Source: Blastocatellia bacterium (lineage in GTDB: Bacteria > Acidobacteriota > Blastocatellia > UBA7656). From it: a stretch of 7,717 bases of DNA. Under the pieces are notes generated by a model. The model worked only from the letters and a program-made list of their open reading frames with translations, did not search any database and had not been told where the DNA came from. Location: positions 1-7,717 of the forward strand of contig JAKEHD010000386.1 of the NCBI GenBank assembly GCA_022615215.1, written 5' to 3'. A program made the position numbers and the translations under genes. Within the stretch, counting starts at the first letter, position 1; each line of letters starts with the position of its first letter. Of this stretch, positions 1 to 5,528 are shown one piece after another.

Positions 1-10
1 ATCACGAATG

Positions 11-33
11 AAAAGCGGCGTCCGGGCCGCCGC
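11..33 (-). terminator. GC-rich hairpin with T-run, candidate terminator of the chemoreceptor gene
   Basis: A perfect 6-bp stem, GCGGCG at 15-20 and CGCCGC at 28-33, encloses a 7-nt loop. Read on the minus strand the hairpin is followed at once by TTTT (14-11), the form of an intrinsic terminator. It lies about 110 bp beyond the minus-strand chemoreceptor stop, which is far but possible. From memory, similar hairpins flanked by GGAGTGCGGCG and CGCCGCTTT are scattered through some Acidobacteriota and Verrucomicrobiota genomes, so it may equally be a dispersed palindromic repeat. Confidence 0.45.
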
Positions 34-61
34 ACTCCAAATAAAATCGCCTGGCGGTGAG

Positions 62-99
62 CTTGATGAAAAGTTTCAATCCATGCCGCGCAGAGTATA
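62..99 (-). repeat. 38-bp repeat, left copy (inverted relative to 7678-7715)
   Basis: Read on the minus strand this segment begins TATACTCTGCGCGGCATG (18 bp identical to the right copy) and continues to the TTTTCATC region, with 35 of 38 positions matching 7678-7715. It starts 47 bp after the chemoreceptor stop codon, so like the right copy it lies 3' of a gene and in the same orientation relative to that gene. It overlaps no convincing coding region. Its origin is unknown: a dispersed genomic repeat is most likely, and the end of a mobile unit is possible. Confidence 0.75.
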
Positions 100-145
100 C
101 CTTTATTGCGCGAAAACCCCTGATCCACCTGACACGCAGTCGTCA

Positions 146-2707
146 CTATTTGAGGGCCGAAGATGGAGCGGCAAGAGTGCTTCGCCCTCCGCCATTCACT
201 GGCTTATAACTTATGCCGTCGGAAAGAGAGTCCCTCACCTTGAAGTGCGATATCGTCTCATTGAGTTGCTCTGTCAACTCCACAAGGCTCTGAATGGTTT
301 GCGATGTCTGTTCAGCCCCCACAGTCGTCTCCAGGGCTATGCTCGATACGGTCTGCATGGCGTCTGCCAGGTTGCTTGTCACTCTCGCTTCTTCTTCCGA
401 AGCGACGTGTATCTCTTCGACAAGCTCCGCCGCTTGTTTGACCATAGATGACATACCCTCTATGACCTGTCCCGCTCGCTCCGAAAGCCGCCTCCCTTCC
501 CTGACCTCTTTCATCCCGTCTTCCATCGCTAAGAGCGCCTCGGCCGTCTCATTCTGTATAGCCTTTATGAGGGTGCCGACCTCTTTTGTTGCGCGAGCCG
601 ACTTTTCGGCCAGCTTCCTTATCTCTTCGGCCACGACGCTGAAACCCTGTCCCGCCGCTCCCGCGTGCGCGGCCTCTATCGCCGCATTGAGGGAGAGCAG
701 ATTGGTCTGCGCCGCGATTCCGTTTATCAACTCTATTATCTCCGATATCTCCGAGCTTCGCCTGGCCAGCGTCTTCATCTTCTCGGACGTGTGCTGTACG
801 GCTGTGTCTATCCTAGACATGGCCTCCGAGGTGTTGCGCGCGGCTTCATCTCCATGTCCGGCCATGTCTAGGGCCTCCTGTGCCGCTTTCGCCGAAGCCT
901 GCGCATTCCTCGACACCTGCATCATGGAGGCGGCCATCTCTTCGACGGCGCTTGAGACATCTGTGAGTTCGGAGGTCTGCCGATGAGCGCCCCTGGACAT
1001 CTGCTCGGAGGAAGCGAGTATCTCCATCGAGCTTGATGACAGCGACAGCCCCAGTTGTTTGACAGTGCCGAGCATGATCTCTACATCATCGAGCATTTTG
1101 TTGGTCAGCCGGGCGATCTCGCCGAGCGCGTCGTCGTTCTCCTCCCCTCTCCCGGTCAGGTCTCTTTGCGAGACCGCCGTTGCGACCTTCAAAAAAGCTT
1201 CGAGGCTTCGCGCCATCGCCTCTTCGCTCCGCTTCCGCTCAGTGATGTCGTTCATGTATATCTGTAGAAGAGGCTGCGCTTCGACGCGGGTGATTTTCTG
1301 TTCGTAGAACGAACCGCCCACTTCGAGATGTCGGAAGAAGCTCTCTTCACCGCGCGATGCGAGCACCGTCACGATCTCTTCCAATCCTTCGAGTGACGGA
1401 TGTTTCAAGTCGGAGCCTTCCATTTCGGGGAACCGCTTTCTCGCCGCAGAATTCATGTAGGTTATGCGGCCTTCGAAATCGACCTCTATCACCGGGCTTG
1501 GATTCTGTTCGGGGAACGAAGCCAGCCGCGCGAGTTCGCCTTCGGTCCGCTTCCGCTCGGTGATGTCGCTCATGTAGACCCTTATCACCTCACCGCGCGC
1601 GGCGCGGGTGATCTTTTGTTCGTAAATAGAATCGGCAACCTTCACCTCGCGGAAAAGGCTGTCTTCCGTCGACGAGCGACCACGCTCGGCTGCAAGCGCG
1701 GCGGCGATCTCTTTCACGCCCTCAAGAGCGGGATGCGCGGATTCATCGGTTTGCAGCTCGGGGAAACACTTGTCGGCTGCGCGATTCGTGTACGTGATGC
1801 GGCCTTCGAAATCGATCTCTATAACCGGATTGGGGTTCTGCTCAGAGAACGAAGCCAGGCGCACAAGCTCTCGTTCGGTGCGTCTCTGATCGGTGACATC
1901 TCTATGTATGCTGACCCATCCGCAGACTTCGCCGTTCTCATCCTTCACAGGGTTGGCCCGAATCTCGGCCCGCAAGAGACGGCCGCTGCGGGTCCGCATT
2001 TCAGCTTCGCCCGACCAGGGCTCGCCTCGCTTCAGAGCGCCGATGACTTTGCGCGGAATTTCCGGATCCGTCGAAAGCACGGCGATGCCGTTAGTCGCGC
2101 TCAACTCCTCGCTGCTGTATTCGTACAAGTCGAGATGCTTCCTGTTATGATAGACCGTGTCGCGCGCAAGGTCTCTTATAGTGATCGCTTCGCTGGAATT
2201 CTCAAGCGCCCTGCGTATGTAGACCAATATCTGTTTCTGCTCTTCCTCAGCCGTGTTCGCCGCCTCAAGCCGTTGGGCCGTCTCTCTTGATTCGGCCCTG
2301 ACACGATTGAAACATCCGGCCACATCTTCAAACTCGCCTGGCGCGGATACATCCTCGCCCTTCTCCGCAGACGCAAGCTCCATCGCGCGGGCAAGCCTCC
2401 CCGTAGCATTCGAGACGATTGCCGACAACAGAAACGGGAGCGCAGCCATAAGCGCAAGCAGCAGGACTCCCGGCACCAGAATGAGTTTCGCGCCGCCGCG
2501 CTCAGGCCCGTACAACTCGTCGTAAAAAATGAAATGAGTCAATGCAGATACGAACGAGATAGAGACGGCCGCGTATACCAAACCGACCGCGATCAATTTC
2601 ATTCGGAGGGTTTCGATTCCCAACTTCTCGAAAACGCGCAACGCTCCCCGAAGCTCAGGCCGAGGCGAACCGGGCCTTTGCGCGGACGGCTCCTTGATAG
2701 TGTCCAT
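146..2707 (-). CDS. Methyl-accepting chemotaxis protein with three PAS domains
   Basis: This 853-residue membrane chemoreceptor would signal to a CheA/CheW kinase array. Two hydrophobic helices (about 38-62 and 74-98) flank a loop of only about 11 residues, so there is no periplasmic ligand domain. A HAMP-like linker (about 99-150) follows, then PAS1 (about 165-270), PAS2 (about 283-388) and PAS3 (about 393-494). A second HAMP-like segment (about 500-548) leads into the signalling domain. The hairpin tip is clear: IAAQTNLLSLNAAIEAAHAG near 664-683, then GQGFSVVAEEIRKLAEKS. Sensing is therefore probably cytoplasmic, of a PAS-bound cofactor or of redox or energy state. No NWETF-type tether for CheR/CheB ends the protein. 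PAS2 and PAS3 are a recent tandem duplication. The start is supported by AGGAG six nucleotides upstream. No other chemotaxis genes are in the window. The MCP call is firm; the ligand is unknown. Confidence 0.97.
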   Translation of the reverse strand: MDTIKEPSAQRPGSPRPELRGALRVFEKLGIETLRMKLIAVGLVYAAVSISFVSALTHFIFYDELYGPERGGAKLILVPGVLLLALMAALPFLLSAIVSNATGRLARAMELASAEKGEDVSAPGEFEDVAGCFNRVRAESRETAQRLEAANTAEEEQKQILVYIRRALENSSEAITIRDLARDTVYHNRKHLDLYEYSSEELSATNGIAVLSTDPEIPRKVIGALKRGEPWSGEAEMRTRSGRLLRAEIRANPVKDENGEVCGWVSIHRDVTDQRRTERELVRLASFSEQNPNPVIEIDFEGRITYTNRAADKCFPELQTDESAHPALEGVKEIAAALAAERGRSSTEDSLFREVKVADSIYEQKITRAARGEVIRVYMSDITERKRTEGELARLASFPEQNPSPVIEVDFEGRITYMNSAARKRFPEMEGSDLKHPSLEGLEEIVTVLASRGEESFFRHLEVGGSFYEQKITRVEAQPLLQIYMNDITERKRSEEAMARSLEAFLKVATAVSQRDLTGRGEENDDALGEIARLTNKMLDDVEIMLGTVKQLGLSLSSSSMEILASSEQMSRGAHRQTSELTDVSSAVEEMAASMMQVSRNAQASAKAAQEALDMAGHGDEAARNTSEAMSRIDTAVQHTSEKMKTLARRSSEISEIIELINGIAAQTNLLSLNAAIEAAHAGAAGQGFSVVAEEIRKLAEKSARATKEVGTLIKAIQNETAEALLAMEDGMKEVREGRRLSERAGQVIEGMSSMVKQAAELVEEIHVASEEEARVTSNLADAMQTVSSIALETTVGAEQTSQTIQSLVELTEQLNETISHFKVRDSLSDGISYKPVNGGGRSTLAAPSSALK
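1226..1861 (-). repeat. Tandem duplication encoding PAS2 and PAS3
   Basis: Positions 1544-1861 (residues 283-388) and 1226-1531 (residues 393-494) encode two copies of one PAS unit. The opening 36 residues match at 28 positions, sharing EQNP, PVIE, DFEGRITY and FPE. Both units contain YEQKITR and both end in DITERKR. PAS2 carries four extra residues in its middle, so the repeat period changes from 110 residues at the start to 106 at the end. Similarity is also visible in the DNA around the shared ITERKR codons (about 1228-1260 and 1545-1578). Confidence 0.85.
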
Positions 2708-2713
2708 AGATTT

Positions 2714-2718
2714 CTCCT
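2714..2718 (-). promoter_or_regulatory. Shine-Dalgarno of the chemoreceptor gene
   Basis: The minus strand reads AGGAG, then six nucleotides, then the ATG at 2707. This is a near-ideal ribosome binding site. It fixes the chemoreceptor start 37 residues before the first membrane helix. Confidence 0.8.
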
Positions 2719-2776
2719 CTTTAATGGAAAGAAGCGCCTGACATCGTCGAGGGCAGGGACCGGAGGCACGACGAAC

Positions 2777-2793
2777 CTTGAAACCGCTTCAAG
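2777..2793. repeat. Inverted repeat CTTGAA-N5-TTCAAG upstream of the chemoreceptor
   Basis: A perfect 6-bp dyad (2777-2782 and 2788-2793) with a 5-nt centre sits 70 bp upstream of the chemoreceptor start. Its size and position suit a repressor or activator operator, but no regulator is encoded nearby and a match this short could be chance. Confidence 0.35.
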
Positions 2794-2801
2794 AAAACAT
2801 A

Positions 2802-2878
2802 AGCTTTATATTGCCGCTATAATGATCGGGAACCGAGGGAGCTAAAAACGGCCATTCACTCAGCTTTATATGCCCGCT
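2802..2878. repeat. Direct repeat pair AGCTTTATAT..CCGCT, 60 bp apart
   Basis: Positions 2802-2818 and 2862-2878 match at 15 of 17 bases: AGCTTTATAT identical, two mismatches, then CCGCT identical. The offset is exactly 60 bp. On the minus strand each copy contains ATATAAAGCT, which is AT-rich against the GC-rich surroundings and points toward the chemoreceptor gene. They may be paired regulator sites or duplicated promoter elements. No well-placed -35 hexamer accompanies either copy. Confidence 0.45.
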
Positions 2879-3191
2879 GCCAGAGCCGCCTTACTCGACA
2901 TCCCCTTCGAAGAACGGCCCCGCGAAGAGATATATACTGAAAATCACGCGAGAAGGCAAGACTTTTTTTGTAAGAAATGTATCGCCTTCAATATCGTTCG
3001 GGGCCGAAACGCCTGCAATGGCCGGAACCCGCCGCAAATCGCTCCGAGAGGGCCGCGCGTGCTGAGACCATCGTTAAAATAATTCGACTCCGCGCTCCGA
3101 AATGATCCGAGACATTTGCGTTCGCCCGACTTCAGGCATTAGACTAATCGCTTGTGCAGACCAGGAATGTTTCTTCTATGCCTGGACCGGG

Positions 3192-3200
3192 TGCAATAAT
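3192..3200 (+). promoter_or_regulatory. Candidate extended -10 element for the ATPase cassette
   Basis: TGC followed by AATAAT matches an extended -10 (TGN then TATAAT, five of six). A matching -35 is poor; TTCTTC at 3171-3176 with an 18-nt spacer is the nearest. Transcription would begin near 3207, leaving a very short leader that still includes the Shine-Dalgarno at 3211-3214. Confidence 0.3.
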
Positions 3201-3210
3201 TCCAATACAG

Positions 3211-3214
3211 GGAG
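3211..3214 (+). promoter_or_regulatory. Shine-Dalgarno of the first cassette gene
   Basis: GGAG (within AGGGAGA) lies nine nucleotides before the ATG at 3224. This supports that start over later in-frame codons. Confidence 0.6.
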
Positions 3215-3223
3215 ATACTCGAT

Positions 3224-4111
3224 ATGAACGAATCAAACGACGTGAGGGATGCGGATGAACTCTCTTCGGACCTCGGCGAAGTGCGCAAGCAGCTTGCGGG
3301 CGAAGTCAGAGCGCGAAACGCTGTGATAAAGCCCCTGGAGCGGGCCATGCGTGCGCTCAAGGATCCGCATCGCAACGCCGTCGCGTTATATGAAGCATGC
3401 GCGGCGCTTGAGCGTCCGCCCGAAGAACTGGCACTCCCCAAGAGCTACAAGTCGCTCATCGGGGGCTTGCGCGCGCTCTCGGATGCAAAGCTCTCGGAGC
3501 TTGAGTTCACGTTCGCCCGCGACCTTCGTGCGGCCTTCAAGGAAAAGGGGCTGAAGCTCGGAGGCTCGCCCACAGAATTGATAGCCGATCTCTTCGTCAT
3601 CACAGTCGACATGCGCAAGAAGCAGGTCCATATAACCTTCTCGCGCCAGCCCGTCACCAAAAGGGCGACCAAGCTGGACGTCGATCAGGTCGTAAATGCT
3701 TACGAGCGAGCGCGGAAGGAAGTATGCGAACGCAACGTCGATCTTGCGGCACTGCTTGCAGAGCTTTTCGAAGCCTATCAGCGCACGCTCAAGCTCGCGG
3801 ACAAACAGTTCGGCACGCGCGCAGGGATAGTCGATTGTTACCGCGAGTTGGTAGTCGTGCGCCAGCCGCTCAGTTTCCGCAGGACGCCTTCGAAACAGAG
3901 TTTCATCGATTACCCGAAAGCCCATTTCACTTACGATATGCTCGAACTCAGACGCCAGCACAAACTCGTGCATGAAGGCTATCGCCTCAATCTCGGCACG
4001 GCCACCATCGACGTTGGGGCCGATTCCACAAGGGCCTTGTTTTTAGCCACCGGCGCGAATGAGGGGCAGTTCATCAAAGACATATACTTCACACCGGAGA
4101 AAGGAAAATGA
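3224..4111 (+). CDS. Unrecognised 295-residue protein, first gene of the ATPase cassette
   Basis: I do not recognise a named family. The protein is soluble, with no signal peptide or membrane segment. The first half is largely helical and charged (about 14-48, with RKQLAGEVRARNAVIKPLER suggesting a short coiled coil; helices at about 50-110). A short strand pair (VDMRKKQVHITFSRQPV, 128-144) follows, then two long helices (about 150-195). A more mixed C-terminal domain (about 205-292) includes FTYDMLELRRQHK and a Gly/Ala-rich end, GTATIDVGADSTRALFLATG (258-277). No nuclease, helicase or nucleotide-binding motif is visible. Its stop overlaps the next start in an ATGA at 4108-4111, so it is translationally coupled to the first ATPase and probably acts with it, for example as an adaptor, DNA-binding subunit or regulator. 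It could be a functional counterpart of the TerB-type partner found beside such ATPases in some defence loci, but I see no TerB signature. Confidence 0.88.
   Translation: MNESNDVRDADELSSDLGEVRKQLAGEVRARNAVIKPLERAMRALKDPHRNAVALYEACAALERPPEELALPKSYKSLIGGLRALSDAKLSELEFTFARDLRAAFKEKGLKLGGSPTELIADLFVITVDMRKKQVHITFSRQPVTKRATKLDVDQVVNAYERARKEVCERNVDLAALLAELFEAYQRTLKLADKQFGTRAGIVDCYRELVVVRQPLSFRRTPSKQSFIDYPKAHFTYDMLELRRQHKLVHEGYRLNLGTATIDVGADSTRALFLATGANEGQFIKDIYFTPEKGK
4096..4105 (+). promoter_or_regulatory. Ribosome binding region of the first ATPase
   Basis: GGAG at 4096-4099, eight nucleotides before the ATG, and AAGGA at 4101-4105, two nucleotides before it, both lie inside the end of the upstream gene. 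Together with the ATGA overlap they indicate coupled translation. Confidence 0.55.
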
Positions 4112-5391
4112 CACTCACGCAACAGGAGGCGCAGCATATAGTGCGCAAACTCGGCGAATCGGGCATCCCTCCGGCGCGCGGTCTTGAGGCTTACACAGTA
4201 GGGATCGATTCGCTGCTCTCGACGCTTGAGAGCGAATACCTGCGCGGCTATCTCGGCGACGGAGGTTCGAGCTTCAAGCTCGTCGTGGGCGAATACGGCA
4301 GCGGCAAATCGCACTTCCTGTACCGCCTCCGCGATGTGGCATGGGATAACGGGTATGTGGTCAGCCGAACCGAACTGAGTCCGAAAGAATGTCCTTATGA
4401 CAATCAACTGAAGGTCTACCAGACGGTGGTCTCGAATCTGATCTTTCACGATCCCGACCCGAACGTCGAGGACACTCAGGGCATAGAAGCTTTTCTCGAA
4501 AACCATTTCCATCACACGTTGCGCACGCTCGGGGTCGAAAGCCCCATGACCTCGGTCGGCATAGACCTGCGCGCAAAGCTCTGGCTTGAGACGATACTAC
4601 ACTTCAAGGTCGAAAGCCCCTCCTATCGCCATGCCGTTTATTTCTACTTGCAGGCGGTCGCCGAAGAAAACGAATCCAAAAAGCGCGTCTTGAGCGCGTG
4701 GCTGAGAGGAGAAAACGTATCGCTCAGGGACGTGCGCGAGTTCAGCATCACAGAAAAGATGGACCGCTCGCTCGCCTTCAAGATGCTGCGCTCGCTTTCG
4801 CAGGCGGTCCACGAACTCGGCTACAGCGGCCTGGTGCTCCTGTTCGATGAAGGGGATCGCATGGTGAGCATAGGCTCTTCGCGCACGGAAAAGGTTGCGT
4901 GCGACAATCTGCGCGAAGTCATAGACCGATGCGCGGGCGAGAGCCTGCCCTCGACGCTTTTCGTCTACGCCGTGCCGCCATACTTTGTGACGAACATAGC
5001 GCCGCAGTACGAAGCCCTGAGTCAGAGGATAAGTTCGAAGGTGAAATTCTCGCGCAAGAACCCATTCAGCGTTCAGATAAGCCTGGATCATCTGGACTAT
5101 CCCGGCGAAGAACTGCTCAGGATGATAGGTGAAAAGCTTGTGGGCGTCTTCGAGTGCGCTTACGAGACCGAGCTCGACCGCGAAATACAGAAGCAAAACA
5201 TCGCGCGCCTGGCCGAGTCCTGCGCATCGCTGCTCTCGACGAGCCATCGCAGGCATTTCGTCAAATCGCTCATAGACATACTCACAGAGCAACGTATAGA
5301 GGGCGAGCGCGTCTACGACGTCGACGGACTGCAAGGCGTCGTGCGCCATGTGACCGAACAATTAGGCCGCTCGGAGGGCGGAGAGTATTAA
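4108..5391 (+). CDS. DUF2791 / BrxC-BrxD-like P-loop ATPase
   Basis: This 427-residue protein is a P-loop ATPase of the DUF2791 type, the family that includes BrxD of BREX phage-defence loci. The family's N-terminal signature, a helix with IVRKLGESGIPPARGLEAYT (11-30) then VGID, precedes a Walker A GEYGSGKSHFL (61-71). Walker B is LVLLFDEGD (242-250). A sensor-like strand LFVYAVPP (284-291) and the FSRKNPFSVQI segment (314-324) follow. The C-terminal third is helical and probably mediates oligomerisation or DNA contact. The length matches stand-alone BrxD-type proteins (about 430 residues) and not the 1200-residue BrxC. ATP binding and hydrolysis are strongly predicted from motifs; a defence role is inferred from the family and the cassette. 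The gene is coupled to the upstream gene by a 4-bp overlap, and the paralogue at 5529 follows after a repeat-filled gap. It is not true BREX, as the other BREX genes are absent. Confidence 0.92.
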   Translation: MTLTQQEAQHIVRKLGESGIPPARGLEAYTVGIDSLLSTLESEYLRGYLGDGGSSFKLVVGEYGSGKSHFLYRLRDVAWDNGYVVSRTELSPKECPYDNQLKVYQTVVSNLIFHDPDPNVEDTQGIEAFLENHFHHTLRTLGVESPMTSVGIDLRAKLWLETILHFKVESPSYRHAVYFYLQAVAEENESKKRVLSAWLRGENVSLRDVREFSITEKMDRSLAFKMLRSLSQAVHELGYSGLVLLFDEGDRMVSIGSSRTEKVACDNLREVIDRCAGESLPSTLFVYAVPPYFVTNIAPQYEALSQRISSKVKFSRKNPFSVQISLDHLDYPGEELLRMIGEKLVGVFECAYETELDREIQKQNIARLAESCASLLSTSHRRHFVKSLIDILTEQRIEGERVYDVDGLQGVVRHVTEQLGRSEGGEY

Positions 5392-5524
5392 GGTCAGCCG
5401 TCAGCCATCAGTGGTTGGTGGTCAGCTATTAATGCTGATGGCTGAAGACTGATAGCTGATAGCTGATGGCTGATAGCTGATAGCTGACGGCTGATAGCTG
5501 ATAGCTGACGGCTGACGACTGAGA
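5392..5524 (+). repeat. Heptanucleotide array, 6 inverted plus 13 direct units (GCTGAYR)
   Basis: The block starts on the base after the stop codon at 5389-5391 and ends four bases before the ATG at 5529. It is 19 heptamers in one register. Units 5392-5433 are inverted (GGTCAGC, CGTCAGC, CATCAGT, GGTTGGT, GGTCAGC, TATTAAT), and units 5434-5524 are direct (GCTGATA, GCTGATG, GCTGACG, with four degenerate ones). Inverted matches include 13 bp (5393-5405 with 5504-5516) and 11 bp (5401-5411 with 5435-5445), so the transcript can fold into alternative hairpins. Heptamer repeats are known from cyanobacteria and other lineages; the number of units usually varies between strains. Confidence 0.93.
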
Positions 5525-5528
5525 ATTT

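Larger units (their letters stand above)
2708..3223. other. Divergent intergenic region between chemoreceptor and ATPase cassette
   Basis: About 516 bp separate two divergent start codons. No coding frame here is convincing; the best plus-strand frame (2870-3082, 70 codons) has no ribosome binding site and low-complexity Arg/Pro/Ala content. The region holds the chemoreceptor ribosome binding site, a CTTGAA inverted repeat (2777-2793), a pair of AGCTTTATAT-containing direct repeats 60 bp apart, and a weak extended -10 candidate for the cassette (3192-3200). I see nothing supportable between about 2880 and 3110. Confidence 0.6.

Noticed and set aside
62..99. CRISPR-like repeat (minus-strand read contains GGATTGAAAC, typical of a repeat 3' end)
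   Set aside because: No second copy occurs at spacer distance on either side, the other copy is 7.6 kb away in inverted orientation with GACAC in place of GAAAC, and no cas gene is present.
8..451. Plus-strand open frame of 147 codons at the left edge
   Set aside because: It overlaps the terminator hairpin, the 38-bp repeat and the end of the chemoreceptor gene on the other strand, and has no family resemblance.
1400..2290. Long plus-strand open frame (296 codons) opposite the chemoreceptor
   Set aside because: It is the reverse shadow of the well-supported chemoreceptor gene, with no domain signature and no ribosome binding site.
2842..2874. Flagellar sigma-28 promoter for the chemoreceptor (minus-strand TAAAG and GCCG)
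   Set aside because: TAAA and GCCG are only 12 nt apart instead of about 15, and the -10 half reads GCCGTTTT, a poor match to GCCGATAA.
2870..3082. Small open frame (70 codons) in the divergent intergenic region
   Set aside because: No ribosome binding site, composition like random GC-rich translation, and no recognisable motif.
4597..5361. Minus-strand open frame of 254 codons opposite the first ATPase
   Set aside because: The plus strand carries clear Walker motifs in the correct order; this frame is a by-product of GC-rich codon usage.
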